From positions 23,560,162 to 23,624,161 of the forward strand of contig JAAALK010000287.1 of assembly GCA_019279435.1 (NCBI GenBank): a DNA stretch of 64,000 nucleotides, in the 5' to 3' direction. The notes below the pieces were generated by a model. It did no database searches and was not told the origin of the DNA. It worked only from the letters and a program-made list of their open reading frames with translations. Of this stretch, positions 55,394-64,000 are shown piece after piece; within the stretch, counting starts at the first letter, position 1; every line of letters starts with the position of its first letter. Source of the stretch: Zizania palustris. Lineage: Eukaryota > Streptophyta > Magnoliopsida > Poales > Poaceae. The translations under genes and the position numbers were made by a program.

Positions 55394-56332
55394 ATGGGGT
55401 CCAACGCCGACGAGGTTGTGCTCGATTCGCAGCACTTACGGATCTACCGGAGCGGCAAGATTGACCGCCTCCACCGTCTGGTGCGCACGCCTGCCGGTGT
55501 CGATGCGGACACCGGCGTCACGTCCAAGGACGTGGTCGTCGACGGTGAGACTGGTCTGTCCGTGCGTCTCTTCCTCCCAGCCCGTGCAGGTCCCTGCAAG
55601 AAGCTCCCCGTCCTCGTCTACTTCCACGGCGGCGCCTTCTTGATCGAGTCAGCCGTCTCCACGACGTACCACAGCTACGTCGCGTCCGTCGCTGCCGCGG
55701 CCGGCGTCATCGCCGTCTCCGTGGAGTACCGCCTCGCGCCGGAGCACCCGGTGCCCGCCGCCTACGACGACGCCTGGGCCGCGCTCCAGTGGACCGCGGC
55801 GGGGAAAGACGAGTGGATCGCCGAGCACGGGGACATTGGCCGCCTCTTCCTCGCCGGCGACAGCGTCGGCGGCAACATGGTGCACCACCTCCTGATCAAA
55901 GCGGCGTCTTTCCAACCAGCGCCGAAGATAGAAGGCGCCATACTTCTGCACCCTTGGTTCGGTGGGAACACGCTCATGGAAGGTGAGCCCGAGGAAATAG
56001 TCAAGGACATTATGGCCAAGATCTGGGAGTTCGCGTGCCCGAGCGCCGTGGACGGCGCCGACGACCCGAGGATGAACCCGCTGGCGGCGGGCGCGCCGGG
56101 GCTGGATGACCTCCATTGCGAGCGGATTCTCGTCTGCACCGGCGAGAAGGATTGGGCCAGGCCGCGGAACCGTGCGTACTACGCGGCGGTGACCGCGAGC
56201 GCGTGGCGCGGGAGCGCCGCGTGGTACGAGTCGGAAGGGGAGCAGCACGTGTTCTTCTTCTTGGAGAGGCCGGAGTGCGCGACGGCCAAGCAGCTCATGG
56301 ACCGCGTCGTCAAGTTCGTCTCCGGCTCCTGA
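55394..56332 (+). CDS. Carboxylesterase (CXE), gene 2 of cluster
   Basis: A single-exon 312-residue tandem relative of gene 1, starting MGSNADEVVLDSQHLRIYRS. The oxyanion-hole motif is HGGA (78-81) instead of HGGG. The nucleophile is Ser157 in GDSVGGN. Asp253 (EKDW) and His285 (EQHVFF) complete the triad. The frame is intact. The change of the third oxyanion glycine to Ala is seen in part of the family and should leave the backbone amides of the first two glycines available. The start at 55394 is in a GCCATGG context and matches gene 1. An in-frame ATG at 55322 would add a leader without family likeness. Confidence 0.93.
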   Translation: MGSNADEVVLDSQHLRIYRSGKIDRLHRLVRTPAGVDADTGVTSKDVVVDGETGLSVRLFLPARAGPCKKLPVLVYFHGGAFLIESAVSTTYHSYVASVAAAAGVIAVSVEYRLAPEHPVPAAYDDAWAALQWTAAGKDEWIAEHGDIGRLFLAGDSVGGNMVHHLLIKAASFQPAPKIEGAILLHPWFGGNTLMEGEPEEIVKDIMAKIWEFACPSAVDGADDPRMNPLAAGAPGLDDLHCERILVCTGEKDWARPRNRAYYAAVTASAWRGSAAWYESEGEQHVFFFLERPECATAKQLMDRVVKFVSGS

Positions 56333-56423
56333 GTCCAACTGCGCGCCGGCTAGGTGGTGGTTACTTCCGGCGAGCGTACGGCGCTCCGGCGGACGGAGGG
56401 GAAGGGCTGACTACTGTACCGGC

Positions 56424-56672
56424 TAGTATCTTGTGCACATCGGCTAGCCGTGCGGCTAGCCGTGCACATGGTGCACACTTGAGATCTCCACCTTTAATCT
56501 GTAATCCAACAGACAACAGCTCCATCAGATCATTTTGCAGAAAACACCTCCCACCTCCCCCATTCTGTCATTTTGCGATAACCCCCAGCTACTGTTGTCC
56601 ATTGGATTACAGATTAAAGGTGGAGATCTCACATGTGCACCATGTACACGGCTAGTCGATGTGCACATGATA
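56424..56672. repeat. Foldback element downstream of carboxylesterase gene 2
   Basis: GTATCTTGTGCACATCGGCTAG.. and GAGATCTCCACCTTTAATCTG (56427-56500) are mirrored by CAGATTAAAGGTGGAGATCTC.. and CTAGTCGATGTGCACATGATAC (56607-56672). Arms are about 90 bp with a 100-bp loop. GGCTAGCCGTGC is duplicated in the left arm only. It is a MITE or a natural hairpin in the 3' flank. Confidence 0.8.
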
Positions 56673-59242
56673 CTTTCCCGAAAGAAAGAGGCTAATTATG
56701 AAATCACACCCGCGCGCTTGACAGCTAGTTCTAATGGATCTCAATCTGGACCGTCTACGATAGATCTAACGGCAATAATCTCTCCCGTATTTTGATTTTT
56801 TTGAGAGGATTAAATTATTTGTTATTTTTAAGTGAGTATTATTTAATTATTTATCATGATGAGATGATATATGTGATTTTTAGAGTCTATAACTGTGACT
56901 TAAAATGACAGATAATTAAATATACTTGTCAGAATGACAAATTATTAAATATCTTTTTCACGGACAGTGACATTGGTTCAGACACAGGATCCAAACATGA
57001 ATAAAAAATAAAGTCTGTAAAGTTAGTTGTTGAACAATAAATCATACATTGCGAGATATAGTTTTTTTTGATATGACACTTATAAAAATTATAAGATGAT
57101 TTCTGAATTAAAAATGCCCTGCTCGAGTCTTATCGTCTCTTTTTTCATATCAATCCGGATTTTTGGTATATTTCAATATTCGGCGCGGGTCTAATGGTAC
57201 AGAGGTTCTCGACGCTGTGGAGGTAGGCCCCACCTCATACGGAGTCCACCTCCAAAGCCTCCTCCAAAGCCCCTTCGACACCTGTCGGATCGAAATCCAA
57301 CGGTGCGGAGGGAGTCGACTGCCCCCTACAGTCGATTCCCCCAACTACCGCTAGAAAGAGGAAGGAAAAAGTGAAGATCTCAAGCTGTTAGTTTTCAATC
57401 TGTAAATTTCTTTGATGTATGTTATATTGTTATTTTTAGCAACTTAACATGGTTATAAATATACCCGTTGTATCGACGTATCCTATTTTTTTAGATTCGA
57501 CGTATCAACGTACCCATATCGACATACCCGTATCGCGTATCGGTGATACGTAGCCGGTGTATCATTTCCCTCCACTAGTGCTACTTCATCTTCTTGCTTC
57601 CTGACTTTCTGTAGCAACAGAGCCATGGCTGGGACTGGGAGATGATGGTGGTTTTGGTTGTGTGTGGTTCATCAAGACACTGAATCCAAATAGAAAAATG
57701 TTAAAGTTTGTAAGCTGGTTGCTGAAGAACTGTTTGATATCACGCCATTGCAAACAGAGTTAATGTGGTGCAGAACAACATGACCAATCTACACCGATTG
57801 AATCATTCAAGTATGAAAAAAGATCGTCGACGAAACAAATGATATATCCATACTGCCGAACTTTAGTACCGACAGCCAGTATCAATAACATCTGTTATGT
57901 TCCATAACTGGCGGTGTGCTCTGCACGTGAAGATCACCGGAAGCTACACGCGAGCACCGCTACAATCCGTGCAAGGAGGAGCGAGAGGAGAAACCCCAAG
58001 AAAAAGACGCTCACATGCGCGCCGGGACGGGCCTACTCCTACCGGCGGGGCACCATGCCATGTGATCTGACCCGCCGCGGCTTGGCTGGCGCCGGCCGGC
58101 CTCGCCTCGTCGCCTGTCCGCGCGTCCTCCCCCCTGCCCGCCCTGCTCGGCACGTTGCGCTGCGAGATCACAGCCACAGGGACAGCAGCTTTGCTGGAGT
58201 TGGACCAGATGGAGACACGAGCCCATGTCCAGTCGGCAGGAACAGAGGAGCACGGATCACCAAAACGGCGCCTGTTAATTCCGAGCCGTAGTCACCGGCG
58301 CATTTCCGCTTCTGCCGATGAAAGCACGGGTTCTATCATGGATATTTCTGAAAGCTCAACAAGTACTAATCATACTGCCGAAGTACACGGCTAATTGAGC
58401 ATCCCATGTGAGTGCGAACACTTAGCTATTAAGCTATAGCCATAGCTAGCAAGCCGCGTGCTTGAAGCTGTCCTGAACCACACACACACACGCCATGATG
58501 GCTCGCACCAGAGTTTGCCGTTCCCTGTGCAGGCAAAGCTCCCAAATGCAGCACCGATCGACAACTCGTCGGTGGCGGGGTGGCCCAGAAACTCTACGTG
58601 CAGCATGCCGCGCCAGCGCCAGCGCCAGCGCGCGCACCGGCCGCCGCGGCCGAACACACACGAGCCCCCCGGATGCGGGGAGCACACCGACGCTCGCGCA
58701 TGCGACCCCGGGCAAAAAAAAACAAACAGAAACCGGTCAAATCGGTGGCGAGACACACATTCCCCGCCGCGCCGGGCGGCGCATCAGCGCACATGCACGA
58801 CGTTCCTATCGCTCACTGAGAAAGCGAGAAGCTCACTTCGATTAATCACCGGTTCACCGCCGTAGTAGCAGCAGTAGTAGTACAAAAAAATTACACATTG
58901 CAACCTTGCGGTAGTAATAGAGTGACAGTATATATTGGTACTAGTACTATAACCACTATCACGAGTAACTGCACGCAGCGGCCAACCACTGAAAGCGTCG
59001 TCACCGTTTGCACAGCACGGCACGGTCCCGGCTCCTCTCCGTCCGGCCGGTTTGTGGCGGAGGAACCAAATGACGTAGTCGTCGCCGTACCGATCGACGA
59101 AGGAATCTCCACGTACTCCAAAGAAGAAGGGTAAAAACGAAAAATATAATCACCTCCTCAATCTCTCACTAGTTACTAATTACTTGTGGTGGTAGTATGG
59201 TAGATTGGAGTAGCTGGGTTGCTGGGCTGGTTGTGCCTGGTG
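56673..59242. other. Long interval with no gene I can support
   Basis: 56.7-57.9 kb is AT-rich with short repeated words (ATCGACGTATC, 57475-57550). 57.9-58.9 kb is GC-rich with frames on both strands up to 135 codons that have no recognisable domain and look compositional. 58.9-59.24 kb is the 3' flank of the inverted carboxylesterase. A spliced gene in 57.9-58.4 kb cannot be ruled out. Confidence 0.4.
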
Positions 59243-60304
59243 CTAGTTGCGGTTGATGAAGGCGACGAGTGTGGCCATCTCGGCTTGCGCCTGTGGCGTG
59301 CTGAGCTTGGTGAGGAAGTAGACGTGACCCTCGCCGGGGGTCTGGTATAGCTCGGCCTGGCCCGGCCAGCCGCTGGAACGGAGCGTGGTGTAGTAGGCGC
59401 GCTGCCATGGGCTCAGGCGGTCTTGCTCTGACACGGTGACAAGCACGCGGGAGCAGCCGAGGCGCTGCCACGACGAGGGCGGCAGCGCGAGCGGGTTCGC
59501 GTACGGGTGGTCGATCGGGTACTTGTCAGCGCAGATGAAGCTCCAGGTGCGCGCCGCCGACTGGAGGTAGGCCGGGTCCATGGCGTCGGCGCCTACGGGA
59601 CTCCGTCCCTGGAAGTACGGGTCGAGCAGCGCCAGGCCCTTGATTCTCACGCCGCCGTCGAGGCCTTCCTCGCCGGCGCGCAATGCGAGGTTGTGGGCGA
59701 TGTTTCCGCCGGCGCTGTCCCCGGCGAGGAAGAGGCGGGAGAGGTCGCCGTACTGGGAGAGCCACTGGTCCGTCCCGGGCGCCGCGTTCGCGAGCACCCA
59801 CTTGAGCGCCGCCCACGAGTCGTCGTACGCGGCCGGGAGCGGGTGCTCCGGCGCGAGGCGGTAGTTCACCGACACGGCCAGGACGCCCGCCTTCGCCGCC
59901 AGCGTGTTGAGGTAGGCGTGGTAGATGGGCGTGAACGCCGACTCGACGACGAACGCGCCGCCGTGGAAGTAGAGAAGCACGGGGACCTTTGCGGTGGCGC
60001 GGAAGCTGGGGAGGTAGAGCCGCGCAGCCACCCCGTTGGCCGTATCAACAGTTACGTCCCTCGACGTGACGCCGGTGAGCGCGTCCGCAGACGCCGCCAC
60101 CACGTCGGTGCCCATGAGCCGCTTCACGCGCCCGCTCCTGTACTCGATCAAGAACGGGGAGAAGTCGAACTTGACCTGCGAGTTGAGGTCACCGGCCCGC
60201 TCCGGCACCCGCATTCCCCGCCTCCCCCAAGCCGTCGTCTCCCCGCTCCCGCCGCGCCAGCCGAGAAGTAAAACGAGCAGAGCGAGCAAGATCCGCGAGG
60301 CCAT
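59243..60304 (-). CDS. Secreted-type carboxylesterase (CXE), gene 3 of cluster, inverted
   Basis: A single-exon 353-residue protein. It starts with a hydrophobic leader (MASRILLALLVLLLGWRGG), a probable signal peptide, unlike genes 1 and 2. Then come a family N-terminus (FDFSPFLIEYRSGRVKRL), HGGA at 114-117, YRLAPEHPLPAAYDDSW, Ser197 in GDSAGGN, Asp295 (SEQDRL) and His327 (GEGHVYF). The catalytic triad is complete. The start at 60304 is chosen because the leader follows directly; an upstream in-frame ATG at 60451 precedes non-family sequence. The mature part is distant from genes 1 and 2, so this is an older branch of the family placed tail to tail with gene 2. It is probably an ER or apoplast esterase. 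Confidence 0.92.
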   Translation of the reverse strand: MASRILLALLVLLLGWRGGSGETTAWGRRGMRVPERAGDLNSQVKFDFSPFLIEYRSGRVKRLMGTDVVAASADALTGVTSRDVTVDTANGVAARLYLPSFRATAKVPVLLYFHGGAFVVESAFTPIYHAYLNTLAAKAGVLAVSVNYRLAPEHPLPAAYDDSWAALKWVLANAAPGTDQWLSQYGDLSRLFLAGDSAGGNIAHNLALRAGEEGLDGGVRIKGLALLDPYFQGRSPVGADAMDPAYLQSAARTWSFICADKYPIDHPYANPLALPPSSWQRLGCSRVLVTVSEQDRLSPWQRAYYTTLRSSGWPGQAELYQTPGEGHVYFLTKLSTPQAQAEMATLVAFINRN

Positions 60305-60810
60305 TGGGGACAGACACCGTCGCGCGCAGCCGGGAGAGTGGCAGTGAGTGAGAGTGAACTGGCTGCGAGTGTCTCGGAGACGCTGCTGCTGCTGCAACGG
60401 GATGGGTCCGGTTTTATGTGGCTCGGCAGCCGACAAGGCTGGGCGCACCACACTGTTTTCGGGGCGCGGATCGTGGTGGGCTTTCTACCGCTTTAACGCC
60501 GGTCCGGCCTTCCTTTCCCGCGCCGCCGTGCACCGCATGTGCCTACCTCGCGCGCGGTTCACACTTCACACTCCATCTCCCCATGGCCGCGATTTGTGCT
60601 CTTTTCTTTTCGACGCGCTCTACACTGGAGTGGCCGAGTGGGCTGTCAGAAACACGGCTATATTAGTGTAAAGATTCAGGTTGTTCAGAAACTGTCAGTT
60701 CAGTTCACACATCTCTTCTAAACCGTTTCCGCACAGCAAGGTTACAGCTTACAACTGCAAGGCATTCCTTCGAGAGCTCATCAAAGTTTTGTGGGGCACA
60801 TCGGTACTGT
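60305..60810 (-). promoter_or_regulatory. 5' flank of carboxylesterase gene 3
   Basis: A CAG/CTG-rich leader (60380-60400) and a TATA-like ACATAAAACC (minus strand, about 60408-60418) lie about 100-110 bases before the ATG. Frames on the plus strand here (60.35-60.67 kb) are compositional. Confidence 0.4.
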
Positions 60811-61195
60811 AGGTGTTTGGTTCGTTAAACTGAAGCCCAATGGCACGATATCATTTTGAATAGATTGATTCAAGATGAGATGATTTTAGATAAGGTGATA
60901 CAAGTAGATTGTTTAAATTGTAAATGACTAATAACATCTAGTTAAAATTAATTTTTCACCAAAAATACTTAATAATCAATATTCTTAATTAATCGTAGAA
61001 AATTAGCGTAGTTAATAGAACCTAGACGATATCATTTGCTTGTTTTTGCAACGCGAAACGATTCAAGTTTATAGAGGAAATATTCTGAAAATATAAACTA
61101 ACCTACGTTGAAAAGCTTCGTACAATACAATTGATCAAACAGATTTATTCTTAAAAATTGTATCAAACATCTAAATAGCTTTGATTAGAGCAACC
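60811..61195. repeat. Candidate MITE, TAGGTGTTTGGTT ends
   Basis: Left TAGGTGTTTGGTTCGTT and right GAGCAACCAAACAATA are short inverted copies around AT-rich, non-coding DNA. Target duplication is not clear. Confidence 0.55.
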
Positions 61196-62012
61196 AAACA
61201 ATACTTTGCACGAACTACATGCCATGTCAATCTCGCTTGTGTCAGTTGTGCGTTTGCTCGTCCTCCACGTCTCCACAGTCCGCGCCGCGTTGCTTCGATC
61301 GCGTAGGTGGTCTCGTTCGTTCGTTAGCCCCCCATATCGGGCTGTCTCGGCTGCGTGGGGCGGCACGTACCAATTACTCCTCAATTAGTGGCCTGAAACG
61401 GTTCAACACCATCGCCCCCAAGTGCTTCGTCGTCGTCGTCGCTAGCTTTGTCTCGCAAAGGCAAAGAGCTCGCAGCGATGGCTGGAGTGTGGAGCCTGCA
61501 CAACCTGTGCTCGTGCAAAGTCACAGCTTTCGTGGAGCCGAGCCATTAAAAAACAGTACCACCCTGTCACGGGCTCACGGCCCGGCACAGAAACTGCAGC
61601 TTTGCGTGTTTGCGCGTCAGTCAGTTTCGTTTTTACTGCTTTGCACCTCGTTGTCTGCTCTGTTCTTGATCGTCGGTTTATTTAGTGATCACCGTTACCG
61701 ATTTCTAGTTCTTGATCAATGCTTTTCGGTGGTGAGGAATAAATTTGATAAGTTTGTCCGGTCTGCAAAAACATTTCTTTTAAATGCTAGATAACCTCAT
61801 TCAGTTTTTTTCTCCGGTGAACTCATCGTCCTATCGTGAGACTATCTTATCCCATCCATATTCGCGTCCCAAAAAAAACTAAATTATTACATCACGTCTC
61901 ATATAAACAATCAAGAAATCGGATCATTTTCCACCTAATTTTAGAAGTAATAGGTATTGCCTCTCATTAGAAGGATTGCAACTTAGCTTGTTGCCAGTCA
62001 ATTTTAGTTTCA
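61196..62012. other. No gene supported
   Basis: A 191-codon plus-strand frame (61219-61794) has no domain, signal or conserved-looking motif that I recognise, and shows no grass-like codon bias. I leave it uncalled. No transposon ends are seen. Confidence 0.45.
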
Positions 62013-62024
62013 CGTTGCTCATGG

Positions 62025-62459
62025 AAGGAGGCTACGAGTCCTCTATAAGAGAGAGTAGCCATCCTCCCATCAGATCGGTCTTTTGAGATGGAGAAGGCTC
62101 TCCGTTTATAAAGGTGCGTTGGATGTGCATGAACACCTAAACGTGGAACGAGATCGGTATAGATCGGTATTGTGTGGGAACTAAAAGATCTTGGACGCTA
62201 ACAATTGATATCAGAGCTAACACCGTCATGCCTACCTAGGGGTTTTTTTAGGGGTGGAATGTTAGGGTGTCTGTGCTGAGGTATTACCCACAGAAGGAGG
62301 CTATAAGCCTCTTATAAGAAAGAATAGTCATCCTTCCATCAGATCGGTGTTTTGAGATGGAGAAGACTCTCCGCTTATAAGGATGCGTATAAACGCCTAA
62401 ATATGGGGCCTGATATAAATCAGTATTGTGTGGAAGCTGAAAGGTCTAGGATGCTAATA
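62025..62459 (+). mobile_element. TRIM-like miniature LTR retrotransposon
   Basis: Two direct repeats (about 62025-62204 and 62260-62459) share GGAAGGAGGCTA..TATAAG, CATCAGATCGGT.TTTTGAGATG and GTATTGTGTGG..CT.A.A. Between them are only 55 bp: a primer-binding site (TGATATCAGAGC, 62208-62219, matching initiator-Met tRNA except one base) and a purine tract (AGGGGTGGAA, 62250-62259). The second LTR starts TGTTAGGGTGTC. The first lacks about 30 bases at its 5' end. This is the structure of terminal-repeat retrotransposons in miniature. No coding capacity. Confidence 0.8.
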
Positions 62460-63037
62460 CCTACTACTTTCGTTTTAGAGCATAAGTCATTTTAGTCTTA
62501 CTCAAATTCATCTATATATCAAAAAATTTAGACATATATATATATGTACGTAGGCAAGACTAAAATAATCTACCGAAACGAAGGATGTGATTTTAGAACA
62601 TAAGTCATTGTTGGCCGTAATCTTTGCTAGCTCTTGGTGTGCCATTGATGCAGTGCTGTGCCCGCACCTAACCCAATAATTTCGAACTGAAACCCACCTG
62701 ACATGACATGAGTACAGCAGCAGCGCTCGCGCAGACACGTAGCGATGCGATCTGATCAGAGAAGAAAAGATCACCTATCATATACTGTACTACTGCAAAA
62801 CGCGAGTGCTCCTTTTGTGAACACGCTTAAACTGATGAGATCTCACAACTGTTTGTTGGAACAAACTGATGAGAGTGCTGTTGTTGTAGCTATGATTCCG
62901 AAGCATGGGGCGATTCAATCCGGTAGCTGAATTGGTTCATTCTATCCTATTGGTTTGATCTTTGGTGATAATTAATATGGGCCAAGGCTAGAATGTGTGA
63001 GCTCTACTCCACTACTCCCAGCTGCAGGGGCGATTCA
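62460..63037. other. Intergenic, nothing recognised
   Basis: The ends of 62464-62590 (TTTCGTTTTAGAGCATAAGTCATTTTAG and its inverse CGAAACGAAGGATG) suggest an old Stowaway-like MITE. Otherwise no feature. Confidence 0.45.
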
Positions 63038-63381
63038 GGGGGTGTTTGGATTCAGGGGCTAAATTTTAACCCGTGTCACATCGGATATTTGGACATCAAT
63101 TTGAAGGACTAAACGTGAACTAATTAGAAAAATAATTACAGAATCGGAGGATAATTCGTGAGACAATTTTTTTAAGCCTAATTAATCCATAATTAGCAAA
63201 TGTTTACTGTAGCGTCAAATTGTTAAATCATAGCGTAATTAGGCTCATTAGATTCGTCTCGTGAATAATCCACCGATTATGAATGGGTTTTGTAAATAGT
63301 CTACATTTAATACTCCAAAATAGTATCTAAACATTGGATGTGATAGGGGCTAAAATTTAGCCCCTGTATCCAAACACCCCC
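63038..63381. repeat. MITE family A, copy 3, TCA target duplication
   Basis: Starts GGGGGTGTTTGGATTCAGGG and ends GTATCCAAACACCCCC, near-perfect inverted ends. TCA at 63035-63037 and 63382-63384. This is the best-preserved of the three copies. Confidence 0.9.
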
Positions 63382-63518
63382 TCAATCTGCTAACAGCCTA
63401 TCGTGTACTAAATTCTGAGCTGCCGATCTGTGCCCCGTTCTTAAAGAGGTTGATGGCGATCTTTGACAGCGATTTCGAGTCATGATTTCTAAAGATCTGG
63501 AGCTGCCGATATATATAG

Positions 63519-63663
63519 GAATTTTTGTAAAAATGCCATTACAGTTTTCTGTAATTTAAAAAATACCACTGTCAGTGACTGTGGTAGATCTCATCTGTCA
63601 GTGACACATCAATGACATATTTTAAAACCGTGAAAATTGTAATGATATTGAAAAATTTTATTA
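63519..63663. repeat. Small foldback element
   Basis: AATTTTTGTAAAAATGCCATTACAG..TTAAAAAATA is mirrored by TATTTTAAAACCGTG..ATTGTAATGATATTGAAAAATTTTA. GTCAGTGAC lies near the centre in two copies. It is probably a MITE. Confidence 0.65.
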
Positions 63664-64000
63664 CCAGCCGAAAATACAGTTCTTGTGCTCTTTTCCTAGA
63701 GAAATTTCCTGTCCTGTCAATGGATCTGCTCCATCTGGATATCATGTTTTCGACTTTCTCTTCCTGAAACTGTTTTGCGATCCATGGCCTGGTTTTATTA
63801 CTCTTGGTCCCATCGCTGCAGAGCCATGGAGCCATGCATGATGTTGCACGTACGTCTGCCTGAATCTGCATCGTTTGCCTGGCGATTTGATCCTGATAAA
63901 CGTAACAGGCCCGCCTGCGTCTCCGTGCCGTGTAGTTGCCATTTGCCAATATGCCATGCCTTGCCCTCCTGTTGCCTGTTGGTGAATTATCACAGAATCA
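63664..64000. other. No gene supported at the right edge
   Basis: A 125-codon minus-strand frame (63949-63572) overlaps the foldback element and has no recognisable domain. No other feature before the window ends. Confidence 0.45.

Noticed and set aside
57914..58865. Several 75-135-codon frames in GC-rich DNA
   Set aside because: Overlapping frames on both strands without domains; a spliced gene cannot be excluded but is not supported.
61219..61794. 191-codon frame on the plus strand
   Set aside because: No recognisable domain or codon bias; no supporting context.
1..64000. CRISPR arrays, bacterial operons, riboswitches or rRNA/tRNA genes
   Set aside because: The sequence is plant nuclear DNA; the tandem arrays seen (118 bp, 81 bp, CACTA subterminal) lack the repeat-spacer pattern of CRISPR, and no tRNA or rRNA gene was recognised by eye.

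Overview
The window is nuclear DNA from a flowering plant, almost certainly a grass. The evidence is the GC-rich uninterrupted exons of the carboxylesterase genes, short GT-AG introns, dense Tourist-, Stowaway- and hAT-type MITEs whose ends read like those common in grasses, and nested Ty3/gypsy elements. It is a gene-poor, transposon-rich interval containing one 1,000-base assembly gap (10566-11565).

Layout. 1-6.4 kb: an interior stretch (12 exons) of an NQR-type gene that fuses a short-chain dehydrogenase to a zinc-independent quinone oxidoreductase; neither end is present here. 6.6-10.6 kb: a minus-strand chromovirus (Ty3/gypsy with chromodomain), broken by one frameshift and two stops. 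After the gap, 11.6-19.9 kb: a plus-strand Tat-lineage Ty3/gypsy element with a second RNase H, a 118-bp tandem array, a complete 3' LTR and a spliced antisense gene. 20.6-21.8 kb: a carboxylesterase relic beside a foldback element. 22.4-28.1 kb: an intron-containing but decayed SEC23 (COPII coat) gene on the minus strand. 29.5-40.7 kb: mostly DNA-transposon ends, MITEs and solo LTRs, with one apparently intact two-exon gene of unknown function (32.3-33.1 kb). 41.3-42.8 kb: a very short CDK inhibitor (ICK/KRP) gene of 84 codons. 43.7-45.3 kb: a small LTR retrotransposon carrying a piece of an AP2/ERF transcription factor. 45.5-45.8 kb: the first exons of an NQR gene in the opposite orientation to the main part. 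46.4-51.0 kb: a MULE transposase relic interrupted by a 3.7-kb hAT element with its own nearly complete transposase. 51.4-52.4 kb: a CACTA terminus. 53.9-60.3 kb: three intact carboxylesterase (CXE) genes, two in tandem and one inverted. 60.8-64 kb: MITEs and a TRIM-like element.

Host functions with intact reading frames are alpha/beta-hydrolase carboxylesterases, a minimal CDK inhibitor and one unknown protein. The rest is transposon history: insertions into insertions, gene capture by an LTR element, and decay of duplicated housekeeping genes. The items most worth following up are the AP2/ERF capture, the spliced antisense gene inside the Tat element, and the NQR gene whose 5' and central parts lie 39 kb apart in opposite orientations.
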